DNA of 64,000 nt from Balneola sp. (GTDB lineage: Bacteria > Bacteroidota > Rhodothermia > Balneolales > Balneolaceae), in NCBI GenBank assembly GCA_002694685.1, contig NZMW01000001.1, positions 744,001-808,000 of the forward strand. Direction: 5' to 3'. Of this stretch, positions 7,603 to 19,500 are shown piece by piece. Position numbers and translations under genes: made by a program. The notes beneath the pieces are model-generated. The model made no database searches. It saw only the letters and a program-made list of their open reading frames with translations, and was not told the DNA's origin. The stretch's first letter is position 1; each line of letters opens with the position of its first letter.

Positions 7603-10600
7603 ATGAATATCAAGCTTCAAATAACGTTTTTCTTAACTCTTTTTCTTGTGCTCTGCGGAACTACTTCGCTGAGTGCACAGGATAAGATATGGACTGGAGC
7701 GATTGATTCATCATGGCATACCGCCGGAAACTGGAATCCGTCAGGTGTTCCAACATCCGGGCAAACTGTGGGTATGAGAGGGAACACTACACCCTACCCG
7801 GTAATAACCTCCAATGTGACAGTTCGCTCTGTTAGCATAAATGTGTGGTACAGCAATCCAGGGGATCAGCTTCGAATTCGAAACAATGCTACGCTTACCA
7901 TAACTGATGATCTAATAATTAATGGTGCAGGTAAATTAAATATCATCAACGGGCATGTTGAGATGACGGCTACATCAGGAGGACAAAACAACTTTGATGT
8001 GAATTCAGCAGAATCAGAAATTAACATCACAAATGGTTCTTTTACTGCCGGTACTATTTCGGAAGACGTTGATGTGGAGATCATTGGTACATTTAACCTT
8101 GGAAATGGAGTTCTGAATGTGCGAGGCGATTTTGATATCTCAAACAGTGACACATTTAATGCCCAGGATGGAACTGCTAATATCTATGGCAGCACCACTG
8201 TAAATGGAACTTACAATGGAAATGATGGGGTTACGAATTTCAATGGCGAAGTAACCGTTCGAAGCGGCGGCATCATTAATTTGGATACCGGTACCATTAA
8301 TTTCAACGATGTTACTTCCATTGGAAATAGTGGTTATGCCAATTTTGGCTCAGGTACTGTTAACATTAATTCTGATGTGGATGTTGGCAGTGGCGGCTAC
8401 TTTAACGTTCAAGATGCCGAGGTCACTGTTACCGGAAATGCAGCTTTTACTAGTAATGGTAATATGTCGGTTGATAACGGGTCGATCACTATCGGTGGGA
8501 ATGCATCTTTGAGTAGTGGCGGAACTATTGACTTAAATTCAGGAAGCTTGAATGTAGGTGGTGATGCTTCATTTACCTCCGGAGGTACCGTTAATGCCGG
8601 TAGTGCTACCGTCACTCTGGAAGGTGATTTCACTGTGCAAAACGGAAGTAATTTCGAGGCTGATTCTAGTACAGTCGTATTTAGCGGTGATTCAACTCAA
8701 ACCATAAACTCTGGTTCTGATCTTACTTTTTATAATGTTCAGGTTGACTCAGGGGCTGTTTTTAACACAGATGGCGGTACTCAGAATACCGTAGTCATTG
8801 AAGGAGATCTTATTGTTGATGAAGATGGCGGTGTTATAGTTGAGGGCGACGATCAATTGGATGTTCAAGGTGAAGTTGGTGGTGGAGGTGCCGATAACGT
8901 CCAAAGCCCTTCCCCTTTTGCAGTTTCGGCAACGGCAACAGATTTAAATACTGTAGTTATAACTTTTAACAAGGCTATGTTACAAGGTCCGGCTGAGACA
9001 ACAGGAAACTATAGTATTGCCAGAGTAAATAACCCCGCAACAACCTTAACAGTAAGTAATGCCTCTTTAAATACCGGCGGTGACAGTACAGTAGTTACAC
9101 TAACCGTTTCAACTATCACGGAAGATATTCAGTATGAAATTACCATGAACCCTGGCGGAACCATGGAAAGTACCGACGGCGGTGAACTCTCAGACAATCA
9201 CAAAAAGAGATTTACAAAATTTGGCCCTATAACTTTTTATAGCCGAACCTCCGGTAGCTGGGCTACAAACAGTACGTGGTCCAGAGTAAGTCATTCCGGT
9301 CCGGCTGCTACTACAAATCCTTCAAGTACAAGTAATGCTACAATTATTGTTGGGGATGGAGATTTAGTTACCATTTCCAGTACAACATCAATTGTCAACC
9401 AAACCTCGGTACAGGTAAGCGGTGGATCAGAACTTCGGGTTGGATCAGGGGGGAATCTTACTCTCGGCACTAAGACTATTTCCGGGGCAGGAATCTTTCA
9501 GCTTACTACAGGAACCATTCAGATTGGATCACCGGGAGGAATCAGCGCTTCCGGAGCTACAGGCAATATTCAAACCACAACGCGAACATTCGGAACAGGT
9601 GGTTCTTATGTTTATAACGGTTCAGCAGCACAAGCTACCGGTACTGGTCTCCCAACAACCGCGGCCAATGTTACCATAAATAATGCCTCGGGTGTGACGC
9701 TAGATAATAACCTTCAAGTGAATGGCACCCTCTCCTTAACCAATGGATCATTAATTATTGAATCCGGAAACAACCTTATTGCCAATACAAAATCAATTGG
9801 CTCTGGCGACTTAGTAATGAGGCAAATCATTACGGGAACCCAGGGATGGAGACTCTTTTCCTCTCCGATCAGTTCTGACTACGATGACTTTTTTGACGGC
9901 ATTGTAACCCAAGGTTATACCGGCGCTTACTACAGTACCGGATCAAATCCAGGTGATACGTTGCAGCCTAACGTTCTTTACTACCTAGAAAACTATCCAG
10001 GAACCGATAATCAAAGATGGAGAGCTCCGGCAAGTGCGGCTACTTCGCTAACCCCAGGTCAGGGTTTATTCACCTATGTTTTTGGTGATATTGATGCGGA
10101 CCCTCTTTATAATGACATACTTCCCCTGCCAGCTACCTTAGAGGTTCAGGGACAAGAACATGAAGGGCCTGTTGACTTTGGAGTAACCTACACCACCACA
10201 GCTGATTCTGGGTGGAATTTCATTGGTAATCCCTATGCAGCAACCATAAACTGGGACAATTCTGGCAGCTGGACCAAAACCAATATCGACAACACCATTT
10301 ATATCTGGGACTACGACAGCAATCAATACCTGACATGGAATGGAACTACCGGAGATTTAGGAAATGGCTTGATTTCTCCTTTTCAAGGTTTTTGGGTTAA
10401 GGCTAACGATACTTCCCCCACTCTTGAAGTTGAAGAAACTGCTAAAACAACGGGTGGCACTTTTGTAGGCAAAACGATAGCTAACCAAAAAATCACTGCA
10501 CATCCGTCGTTTTCTGTATCACTGGGTGATGATAAACATGAAGTCTCTACCCATTTTATGTTTACTGAGCATGCCAAAATAGGCAAGGATAAATCTGATG

Positions 10601-11286
10601 CTTACCGCCTTTTGCCAATTCCGGGCATCACTAATTATTTGGAGCTTAGTTCTGTAACGGAGAATGGAGATAAATACGCCATCAACAACTTGCCTCGCAA
10701 TTTTGGCCGTACAATAGAGATCCCCATTATGGTAGAATCCTTTGAAGCTGGAATCTCAACTTCAAAACCCCTCAACCTTTCATTTAAGAACTTCGACCAT
10801 ATTCCCAATGGATGGAGTTTAAGTATCATCGATAAAAAAACAGGGGAAGAATTTCCTGTTACTGACGGAGGGATCTACCCTTTCAATTATAATGGAAACA
10901 AGAATAAGATTGCACCAAATGGTAATGCACAAAACCGTGCAAAAGTAACCAGTAAAACCAGTAGTGCAAAGGCACGATTTGTACTAAAAATTAATCCCGG
11001 CTCTGATGCCTCAGACCTTCCACAGAGTTTTACACTTGAACAAAATTACCCCAATCCATTCAACCCAACTACAAATATTCAGTTTGACCTTCCTCTTCAA
11101 AGCTTTACTCAGCTTACCATATTTGATATGCTTGGACGAGAGGTAACAACTCTCGTCAGTGAAGAGCTTCCTGCAGGAACTCATACTTATACATGGAATG
11201 CAGCCGGCAATTCTAGTGGCGTTTATTTGTACAGACTGGCAACACCGGAAAATATTGTCACCAAAAAGATGACACTGATTAAGTAA
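7603..11286 (+). CDS. Giant secreted beta-helix protein with T9SS sorting domain (paralogue 1)
   Basis: This 1227-residue protein has a Sec signal peptide (residues 1-25, ending SLSAQ) and a NWNPSGVP motif. About residues 60-430 form a low-complexity run of short strands rich in Gly, Asn, Thr and Ser (GGNASLSSGGTIDLNSG type), as in right-handed beta-helices. From about 438 (SATATDLNTVVITFNKAML) comes an Ig-like domain resembling bacterial S-layer/SbsA Ig domains, then a second strand-rich stretch. A module shared with the two following giant proteins begins at about 747 (GWRLFSSPISSDYDDFFDGI). The last 80 residues are a T9SS type A sorting domain, with NYPNPFNPTTNI and a C-terminal KMTLIK. 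It is expected to be exported by T9SS and fixed at the surface; no T9SS machinery is encoded here. The role is unknown, with adhesion or coat a reasonable guess. It has its own terminator. Confidence 0.85.
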   Translation: MNIKLQITFFLTLFLVLCGTTSLSAQDKIWTGAIDSSWHTAGNWNPSGVPTSGQTVGMRGNTTPYPVITSNVTVRSVSINVWYSNPGDQLRIRNNATLTITDDLIINGAGKLNIINGHVEMTATSGGQNNFDVNSAESEINITNGSFTAGTISEDVDVEIIGTFNLGNGVLNVRGDFDISNSDTFNAQDGTANIYGSTTVNGTYNGNDGVTNFNGEVTVRSGGIINLDTGTINFNDVTSIGNSGYANFGSGTVNINSDVDVGSGGYFNVQDAEVTVTGNAAFTSNGNMSVDNGSITIGGNASLSSGGTIDLNSGSLNVGGDASFTSGGTVNAGSATVTLEGDFTVQNGSNFEADSSTVVFSGDSTQTINSGSDLTFYNVQVDSGAVFNTDGGTQNTVVIEGDLIVDEDGGVIVEGDDQLDVQGEVGGGGADNVQSPSPFAVSATATDLNTVVITFNKAMLQGPAETTGNYSIARVNNPATTLTVSNASLNTGGDSTVVTLTVSTITEDIQYEITMNPGGTMESTDGGELSDNHKKRFTKFGPITFYSRTSGSWATNSTWSRVSHSGPAATTNPSSTSNATIIVGDGDLVTISSTTSIVNQTSVQVSGGSELRVGSGGNLTLGTKTISGAGIFQLTTGTIQIGSPGGISASGATGNIQTTTRTFGTGGSYVYNGSAAQATGTGLPTTAANVTINNASGVTLDNNLQVNGTLSLTNGSLIIESGNNLIANTKSIGSGDLVMRQIITGTQGWRLFSSPISSDYDDFFDGIVTQGYTGAYYSTGSNPGDTLQPNVLYYLENYPGTDNQRWRAPASAATSLTPGQGLFTYVFGDIDADPLYNDILPLPATLEVQGQEHEGPVDFGVTYTTTADSGWNFIGNPYAATINWDNSGSWTKTNIDNTIYIWDYDSNQYLTWNGTTGDLGNGLISPFQGFWVKANDTSPTLEVEETAKTTGGTFVGKTIANQKITAHPSFSVSLGDDKHEVSTHFMFTEHAKIGKDKSDAYRLLPIPGITNYLELSSVTENGDKYAINNLPRNFGRTIEIPIMVESFEAGISTSKPLNLSFKNFDHIPNGWSLSIIDKKTGEEFPVTDGGIYPFNYNGNKNKIAPNGNAQNRAKVTSKTSSAKARFVLKINPGSDASDLPQSFTLEQNYPNPFNPTTNIQFDLPLQSFTQLTIFDMLGREVTTLVSEELPAGTHTYTWNAAGNSSGVYLYRLATPENIVTKKMTLIK

Positions 11287-11334
11287 TCCTTTCTACAATC
11301 TGCTCTGTACCCTACATCGTAATTAAATAAGAGG

Positions 11335-11363
11335 CCTTAATATTCTTCTTGTTAAGGTTTTTT
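11335..11363 (+). terminator. Rho-independent terminator after first giant protein
   Basis: CCTTAA and TTAAGG form a short stem with a TATTCTTCTTG loop, followed directly by six T. It lies about 50 bases after the stop at 11286, so the three giant genes are probably separate transcription units. Confidence 0.6.
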
Positions 11364-11445
11364 AATATTATATTGAATTAAGGACATTAAGGAAGCTAAA
11401 AAAAGCAACTATTTAGGTTTCAAAAATTTTCAGCAAAAAAGAATA

Positions 11446-14400
11446 ATGAAGTTGAAAAACTTTAAATATCTGCTATTGGCATGTTTGGTTTTAACAACTC
11501 CTATAAAAATGGTAGCCCAAACGATAACCCCTGCTACCGGGGGTACAGGTATTTCTGCTGATAACTTTTCTACGGGAACATGGACTACATTAACAGGCCC
11601 TATTATTCAGGAAACTGCTCCCGGACAGTTACAGTCAGGTAATATTAGGTTACAGGCACCAAGCGGTTTTATTTGGGATACAGGCGGTACGGCTCCTACA
11701 ATAACAGTTACACAACCTAAAGGAAATCGGGTTACGGTAACTCTTAATAGCAGAACAAGCTCCGAAATTATTTTTGATGTATCGGGTAATAGTGGTGGAT
11801 CACCTCCCAACAACCCTCACCGTGTAGAATTTGGTAATATAAGACTTCGACCTTCCCAAGGCTCCCCTCTTTCTTCCGGCCAAATTCAGAATGCAGGAAG
11901 TGCAGCACCAGGAGGAACCAATAATTACGGCTCCGTTTCTACTGTTGCGGGAGCGGACAATAAGATCCGTGTTGAGACTTTACCTACTTCTGGAGGAGCT
12001 CTTGTAAGCGCCCAAAATGTAGAAGCGGGGACTTCTATCACCGTTTACTCAAATGTTCGTGATCAGTTTAATAACTTCAAAAGAAATGAAAGTTCAACAT
12101 GGTCACTACAAAATATTTCCGGAGGAATATTAACAGGAGACCTTTCAGCTTCTGGCGGCAATGCTACTTTTACCGGGGATTTAGTTGGCTCAGCAAATAT
12201 ACAAGCCACATTTGGAGGACTTACTCCTACATCATCAGGAACTATTTCGGTAACCCCATCAGACGCCGCTACCTTAGCGATATCTACACAACCCTCCTCT
12301 ACAGCCACTGCTGGTCAAGCATTTTCAACTCAACCGGTTATAGAAATAAGGGATGATTACACGAATGTAATAACAAGCGATAATTTCACAGAGATATCAG
12401 TTAGTCGTGGTGCAGGTTCGGGAGACCTTCAGGGAACAACAACAGCTACAGTAAGCAGTGGAGTAGCTACTTTTTCTGGATTGAATCACCTTGTAGCCAA
12501 TTCCATTGATTTAGATTTTGCTGCTTCAGGTTTCGCGACTATTTCTTCAAATACCATATCTGTGAGTCCAGCTGCTGCAGACAGTCTTATTTTTCTGGTT
12601 CAGCCTTCAAATGCTAACCGCAATGATAATCTAACACCTCCAATTGAGGTACAAATTGTTGATAGTTATGGCAACTACGTGGCTCAGTCTGGCACACTAA
12701 TAACCTTATCGATTAACAGTGGCTCAGGAAATATTAGTGGGAATACTGCAAATACCGACGGTACTGGTAAGGCAACTTTTAGCACCGTCTCCTTTAATCA
12801 AACTGGAAATAAAAATATTACAGCTGAAGCTACCGGCTTAGATGCGTCAGAGCCCAGCAATAATTTTACGGTAGCAACTGCAGGCTCTTTAGCCGGATTT
12901 GAAGTTGAGATATCTGGAACTGGTGCAATAGGGACTCAAACTGCAGGAAATAATTTTGACATACGTATTGAAGCTGTAGATGGTGTTGGTGACCTTTTAG
13001 ACGGTAACATGGGCCGAGACAATTTTACAGGTTCAGTTGATTTAACAACAACGAGTGAGTTCTCCGGAACCACCACCACTACAAGTGTGGGCCCTTTTGT
13101 TGATGGAGTCTATGATCCACATAATGTTGAACTGATACTTTCCGGTAATAACACAACCATCACCGCTACCAACAGTGCTGGAAGTGAATCAGGTAGCAGC
13201 AACACCTTTACTGTTAATCCCGCCGCTGCAGATGCCGATAGCTCAACGATTTCCGTTTCCGCTGATACACTTATTGCAGATGGCTCAAGTCAGTCCATAA
13301 TTACCGTTCAACTTAAAGATGAATTTGGAAACTACTTAACTTCAGGTGGAGAGACAGTAGTGATCTCAAGAACCGGGACGGGTGTTCTTTCCTCCACCAC
13401 TGATAATGGGGATGGTACATATTCTGCCACACTAACCGCCCCCAACGATGTAGGTTCAGCTGATATTAGCGCAACGGTCAATGCATCTTCTATTACAAGC
13501 GGAGACCCAGAAATAGTTTATACCTTTGACGAACTTTCGACCTTTTTAGTAGAAATAAGCGGAGGTGGCAGCATATCAACACAAACAGCTGGCGTTTCTT
13601 TTGATCTTCGAATAACAGCCCAGGATGCATTTAATAATACGGTAACAACTTTTGACGAGACCGTACAAATCACCTCCTCCGGTACTTTTGATTCAGGAAG
13701 TGGCACCACCGCCTCTTTTACATCCGGTATCCTAGACCCACACTCCGTTACTCTTACTTCGGTAGGTTCTACTACAATCTCTGCACGGAAAACCGCTTCT
13801 ACAGAATCAGGAACTAGCAATAGCTTTACGATTAACCCCGGTTCTGCTGATGAAACAACATCTACAATTACATCTAGTGAAAGCTTTCTTCAAAATGACG
13901 GCGCTGACCAAACCCAAATTACCGTTCAGCTTAAAGATGAATTTGGTAATAACTTAACCGCTGGCGGTGATGCTGTTACACTAAGTACTACGGCTGGTAC
14001 TTTAAGCGATGCAGATGGAGGTACCGCTGGAAATCAACCTGCTGATAATCTTGATGGAACTTATACCGCTACCTTAACAGCCTCATCTTCCATTGAAACC
14101 GCCACCATTACCGGAACACTTAACGCTGTTTCTATTACCGATGATGAAGTTGTTGAAATAACTCAGTTCAACATATGGGATGGTTCAGACAGCGGCGGGA
14201 ACCCTGCTGGTCGGTCTGACTGGGGGAACACCGGAAGATGGAGTCTGGGAAGCTTACCTTCCACGGGACAGGTAGTCTTAATAGAATCTGGTCAAACCTA
14301 TTATCCGATTATTGATGGAGAAGATCCTGTAATCGATTTTTTAAGTATTGAACTTGGAGCTACAGTGACGCTTTCGGGCAGAACTATTACCATTAACAAT

Positions 14401-16476
14401 GAAATTTCCGGTGATGGTAGCTTTTCTGGTAATAATGGAACTATAAATTTAGCGGGTGACTCTGAAATTGCTAATTTCATTTCAGGTTCATCCACCGTAA
14501 ATCTAAATGGGACTTCCACTCAAACATTATCGGGTGATTTTACTGCGAATACGTTAAATGTTCAGAATGATGTAAACGGCAATGGTTATCTGGAAGCCTT
14601 CACACTAATATCTATTGAAACAGGAAATACCCTCACTATGGGTGCCGGCTCAGAATTAGTTGCCCTTGGAGATATTACCGTTGATGGTAATTTAGTTGGA
14701 AATAACTCAACATTTAGGTTTGGTGGAGATATTACCGGATCTAACTTCACTCTCAATAATACTTCTTTAACCCTCAATGGAAGCAGCCTTCAAGAAATTA
14801 ATGGTATTGAAGAGATCAAAAGCTTTACCATAAACAATGTTGCCGGTGTACAAGTAAATAATGATCTGGCTGTAACGGATACTCTTTTTCTTACCAATGG
14901 AGTGCTGACTATAGGGTCAGGTTACAGCTTCGCGAGTAATGTAAAACAAGGGAATACCGAAGATATTCGGATGCTTAGAGCTACGAACGGAAGCATGGGC
15001 TGGCAAGTTATTTCTTCCCCCATGAGCACCAAATATTCTGACTTTATTGATGGAATTATTACTCAGGGATTTTCCGGCGCCTTTTATGCTACCGGTACTC
15101 AACCCGGCGATACTCTTCAGCCAAATGTGTTGTTTTATGAGGAATCATATAACGAGAGTGATTCTTTGGACGCCGCAGGTAATCCTTTTCAGGCAACCGA
15201 TAATGAACGCTGGAGAACTCTTACTGATACCAGTTCCACAGTTACTGCCGGATTAGGTCACTACATCTACTTTTTTGGGGATATAGCTGCCGACCCTTTA
15301 TACAATCAGCCTTTACCAGATACTATCTCCGTTCAAGGAGAAGAGAATGAGGGAGTAAGCGGCAACTTCACTTTCCCAATTACTTACACATCTGATGGAG
15401 GTGAAGGTTGGAATCTTGTAGGTAACCCTTATTCTGCTACCATCGATTGGGATGACGGAAACTGGACAAAAACCAATATGGATAATGTAATCTATATCTG
15501 GGACCCCTCATCCGGTGAGTATTTGGACTGGAATGGAATTGGGGGAACGTTACCTGACGGTACAATCAAACCATTTCAAGGTTTTTGGGTAAAAGCTAAC
15601 GGCAACGGGGCTCCTACCCTTTCTGTGAACGAAAACTCAAAAACAACCGGGGGTACTTTTTATAAAGAAAGGGAAGAAGTCTCTCTTGAACTTATTCTCG
15701 AGTCCTCCGGGATAACAAAAAGATCTTTTATCACTTTTTCATTAGACGGGAAGGTTAGCAAAGATAATCTTGATGCGATAAGACTCCTTCCTTTTGAGCA
15801 AAATACCTATCTGGAACTTTTCTCCATGCTGGGTGATGGAACTGAGGTTTCCATTAACAACATGCCAAGGAACTTTGGGATCCCAATCGAAATTCCGATT
15901 TATATAGGAGGTTATGAAAATGGTATTCCGATAAACGGCCCTGCTGAACTATCATGGAAAGGTGTGAAGAATTTGCCTGAATCCTGGACGCTTTCACTTA
16001 TTGATAATTCAAAAAAGAAAAGTCTGCAGAAATCAGCATTAGATTTACGCAAGTCAGACCGAGTAAAACGAAACCTTAACCATTCAGACACTCTGAATAC
16101 AAGGAACAGCATTTCAAATTTTAAACTGACAAACGAGGCTTCCACTGATAATCTTCAAAAAGCCCAATTTATCCTGAAGATTGAACCCGGTGAAGATGCG
16201 GATGGTATTCCTGATTCCTACAATCTTGAAAGAAACTATCCAAACCCCTTTAACCCCTCTACTACTTTAGAGTTTTCTACCCCTTTGGAAGGGTTAGTAT
16301 CTATTGAAGTTTATGATATACTTGGCCGGAAAGTATCGACTATAACCAATGAAAATTATCAAGCCGGTTTTCATAAAGTAACTTGGAATGCGTCTCAATT
16401 TTCAAGTGGTATCTACATTGCCATATTCCGTGCCGGAGACAAAGAGTTCACTCAAAAACTCACCTTGATTAAATAA
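11446..16476 (+). CDS. Giant secreted Ig-repeat protein with T9SS sorting domain (paralogue 2)
   Basis: A protein of 1676 residues with a Sec signal peptide (to about residue 25, KMVAQ). An N-terminal domain with LTGPIIQETAPGQLQSGNIR is paralogous to one in the next gene (LTGPIIKEGFAGELTASGTF). About residues 165-905 hold a chain of repeated Ig-like domains of the bacterial Big/invasin type; repeats such as ITVQLKDEFGNYLTSGG and ITVQLKDEFGNNLTAGG recur. A strand-rich region follows, then the shared module from about 1184 (GWQVISSPMSTKYSDFIDGI), and a T9SS type A sorting domain over the last 80 residues (NYPNPFNPSTT, ending KLTLIK). The architecture is that of a long surface stalk or adhesin. 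Ligand unknown. Confidence 0.85.
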   Translation: MKLKNFKYLLLACLVLTTPIKMVAQTITPATGGTGISADNFSTGTWTTLTGPIIQETAPGQLQSGNIRLQAPSGFIWDTGGTAPTITVTQPKGNRVTVTLNSRTSSEIIFDVSGNSGGSPPNNPHRVEFGNIRLRPSQGSPLSSGQIQNAGSAAPGGTNNYGSVSTVAGADNKIRVETLPTSGGALVSAQNVEAGTSITVYSNVRDQFNNFKRNESSTWSLQNISGGILTGDLSASGGNATFTGDLVGSANIQATFGGLTPTSSGTISVTPSDAATLAISTQPSSTATAGQAFSTQPVIEIRDDYTNVITSDNFTEISVSRGAGSGDLQGTTTATVSSGVATFSGLNHLVANSIDLDFAASGFATISSNTISVSPAAADSLIFLVQPSNANRNDNLTPPIEVQIVDSYGNYVAQSGTLITLSINSGSGNISGNTANTDGTGKATFSTVSFNQTGNKNITAEATGLDASEPSNNFTVATAGSLAGFEVEISGTGAIGTQTAGNNFDIRIEAVDGVGDLLDGNMGRDNFTGSVDLTTTSEFSGTTTTTSVGPFVDGVYDPHNVELILSGNNTTITATNSAGSESGSSNTFTVNPAAADADSSTISVSADTLIADGSSQSIITVQLKDEFGNYLTSGGETVVISRTGTGVLSSTTDNGDGTYSATLTAPNDVGSADISATVNASSITSGDPEIVYTFDELSTFLVEISGGGSISTQTAGVSFDLRITAQDAFNNTVTTFDETVQITSSGTFDSGSGTTASFTSGILDPHSVTLTSVGSTTISARKTASTESGTSNSFTINPGSADETTSTITSSESFLQNDGADQTQITVQLKDEFGNNLTAGGDAVTLSTTAGTLSDADGGTAGNQPADNLDGTYTATLTASSSIETATITGTLNAVSITDDEVVEITQFNIWDGSDSGGNPAGRSDWGNTGRWSLGSLPSTGQVVLIESGQTYYPIIDGEDPVIDFLSIELGATVTLSGRTITINNEISGDGSFSGNNGTINLAGDSEIANFISGSSTVNLNGTSTQTLSGDFTANTLNVQNDVNGNGYLEAFTLISIETGNTLTMGAGSELVALGDITVDGNLVGNNSTFRFGGDITGSNFTLNNTSLTLNGSSLQEINGIEEIKSFTINNVAGVQVNNDLAVTDTLFLTNGVLTIGSGYSFASNVKQGNTEDIRMLRATNGSMGWQVISSPMSTKYSDFIDGIITQGFSGAFYATGTQPGDTLQPNVLFYEESYNESDSLDAAGNPFQATDNERWRTLTDTSSTVTAGLGHYIYFFGDIAADPLYNQPLPDTISVQGEENEGVSGNFTFPITYTSDGGEGWNLVGNPYSATIDWDDGNWTKTNMDNVIYIWDPSSGEYLDWNGIGGTLPDGTIKPFQGFWVKANGNGAPTLSVNENSKTTGGTFYKEREEVSLELILESSGITKRSFITFSLDGKVSKDNLDAIRLLPFEQNTYLELFSMLGDGTEVSINNMPRNFGIPIEIPIYIGGYENGIPINGPAELSWKGVKNLPESWTLSLIDNSKKKSLQKSALDLRKSDRVKRNLNHSDTLNTRNSISNFKLTNEASTDNLQKAQFILKIEPGEDADGIPDSYNLERNYPNPFNPSTTLEFSTPLEGLVSIEVYDILGRKVSTITNENYQAGFHKVTWNASQFSSGIYIAIFRAGDKEFTQKLTLIK

Positions 16477-16597
16477 ATTTCTGTAACATTAATTTTTATT
16501 AAGAAACTAATATTACAGTGAGTTAGAAATAGCTAATGAACCATTAGTTTAGCTTACCAAATTTTATATTCCATGCAAAATCAGTCTAATCACGCGT

Positions 16598-19500
16598 GTG
16601 AATATCATCAAATACACACATATCGCGCTATTAATCCTGTTGATTTCTATCATCAGTTCTGAGGCTTTATTTGCACAAGTTTCAGGCTATACATTTAGAA
16701 AGAAATTTGCAGTCGATAATGCACAAGTCAGTGGAGCTACCGACCTGACCGACTTCCCTGTTCTCATCTCACTTACAGATGCAGATTTACGAAGCACCGG
16801 TAACGGCGGTGATGTGGAAAGTCCCAATGGATATGATATCACTTTTACCTCTGCAGACGGCTCCACTGTTTTAGATCATGAACTTGAGTCATATGACGCT
16901 TCGACCGGAGAAATTCTTTTTTGGGTACGCTTCCCTACCCTTAATGCTACAACCGATACTGAGTTTTTTATCTACTATGGAAATTCCAGCCAAACCACAG
17001 ATCAATCTGTAAATACAACCTGGAACTCCGGCTACCAGATGGTATTGCATCTGGATAGTGACCTCAGCGATGCTACTGCTAACGGCAACGATGGTTCCAC
17101 CAGCGGAACTTCTGTAACAACAGGAGTTATTGGAGATGGCCGTGATTTTAATGCTGGAAGCGGAACCGATATTATCACTATTGCCGATGATCCGTCTATT
17201 GAAATTACCGGGGATATTACGATCTCTTTTTGGGTAAATGGTTCCAACCTCAATTCCGTAGGCCCTGATTTGGTAACCAAAGGTGCATACAACAGTTCGT
17301 ATGCTGTTTACTACTTCAACAATATTACGGTTAACGATGATGGAACTGCTTTTGATGGCTCTGCCTTGAGCGACGGCACTGACTATTACGTTACCTTCAC
17401 CAACAGCTCAACAAATGGGCGAACTATTTATATTGATGGTGCTCAGGATGTAACCAACGCCACCGCCTTCAACTTCACCCCTAACGGTGACAACCTTACC
17501 CTCTCCAGTGGAGACTACCAGTTTGATGGTATGATGGATGAGGTCAGGATTTCAAATGTAGCTCTTTCTGCTGACTGGATTGCAACCGAATTTAATAATC
17601 AGGGCTCACCGGGTTCATTTATTTCTGAGATTCCCGATCCCCCTGTACTTGCTGACATTGAATCAACCCCACAAAGTTTCTTTGCCGGAGGTTCACCAGT
17701 ATTTATTACTTCTTCTATCACTGCAACTCATCCTTACACTACAAATCTTTCAAGTGCCGAAGTTGAAATCACTGGCAATTATAACGCTTCTGAGGATGTG
17801 CTTGCCTTTGTTGATCAAAATGGGATAACCGGAAGCTGGAGTTCGGGTACCGGTATCTTAACGCTAACTGGGTCCGCTTCTTTTGCCGACTACCAAACTG
17901 CGCTGCGCTCGGTTACCTATGAGAATACCGAAGCCTCTACTCCAGATCAGAATACAAGAACAATTTCAATTACTGTAAATGACGGTTCCAATGACAGTAA
18001 TACCGAGACCAGAGACATCAATATCATTACTACTCTTACGGATCTTTCAACAGATTTATCCAATCCGGTTTTTCATTTCGATGCGCAGGATTTGAATGGA
18101 GATCTAACAGCCAATCAACCAGGAGATGGGACTGCCGTAGCTACATGGGGCGATCGTTCTGATAACGCTGTAGGCTCCGGAACCGACCTTTCATTTTCAG
18201 GAACTGGTGCTGAGCAACCTACCTTTAATTCAAACTATTTTGGGGAAAGAAGCGGGATATTTTTTAATGGAACCACAAACCAGCTGGATAGAGGTAACGA
18301 TGCCTTGTTAAATACCAGTGCATTTACAGAGAAGTCTTTCGCAGTTATCTTTCGAACAGGTAATTCTACAGCCGGTCTTCAAATTATTTATGAACAAGGC
18401 GGAGGCAGTAATGGATACCAAATATCTGTTAAAGATGGGGAAGCATTTGCCTACGCTTGGAGTGTAAATGCCGAGTGGAACGGTACAGGTGGAGATGACC
18501 AGTCTATTAATCTGGGATCTGTTCAACCCAACGAAAGTTATATCGTTGTAGCAAGTCATGATGCCGGTCCCGGCACCTGGCAAGCTAGTTTGAATGACGG
18601 AACCGTATTATCAAGCGCCGGGACAGCCGGAACTATGAATACTCATGGTGGAGGACCAGTTATCGGAGCTGAAGATGGTACTAAAGACCCTGTTACTTTT
18701 GCAGGTAATCCTGGAGGTACTAATTATTTCGATGGTTTTATCGGTGAATTTGTATCCTGGAATACAGCCCTTAACGGTGGCCAAATGGCCAGCGTGTATG
18801 ATTTTCTTTGTGATAAATGGTGCAACGAGCCTCCGGTGCTTGCTGCTATTGAAATGACAAACCTGGATTTTACAGAAGGCGATGCGGCCACTCTTATTAC
18901 TTCTTCTATCACAGTAGCTGATAGTGATAATACCGTATTGGACAGTGCCAGAGTATCTATTTCAAGTAACTTTGAGTCGTCTGAAGATGTACTGGCCTTT
19001 ACCCCAGTTGGCAGTATAACAGGCAACTATGATTCCGGTACTGGGATTCTCACTCTTTCAGGCTCCGATACAAAAGCTAATTACCAAACAGCTTTACGCT
19101 CGGTTACTTATGAAAACACAAATGGCGTAAGTCCATCCACAGCACTTCGCCAAATTGATTTTGAGGTTTTCGATTGGGATGATATAAGCAATACCGTTTC
19201 ACGAAATATCAATATAATCGCTAATAACTCTACTCCTTCTCTTTCGGGAATAGCTGGTGCAGATTTGATCTACAATGAGGGCAGTGGAGCAGTTGATGGT
19301 AGTGCAGCCTTTACTGTATCTATTTCAGATGTTGACAATACGAATATGGAAAGTGCCACCATCGCCATCACCAATAATTACTTTTTAGGGGAAGATGAAC
19401 TTGGGTTCCCTAACCAACTGGGAATCACAGGTAGCTGGAATTCTACCACTGGCATACTAACCCTAACAGGAACAGCATCCCTTGCTGATTACCAAACTGC

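Noticed and set aside
16481-16518. Imperfect inverted repeat CTGTAACATTA / TAATATTACAG after the second giant gene
   Set aside because: AT-rich with mismatches and no following T-run; too weak to call a terminator.
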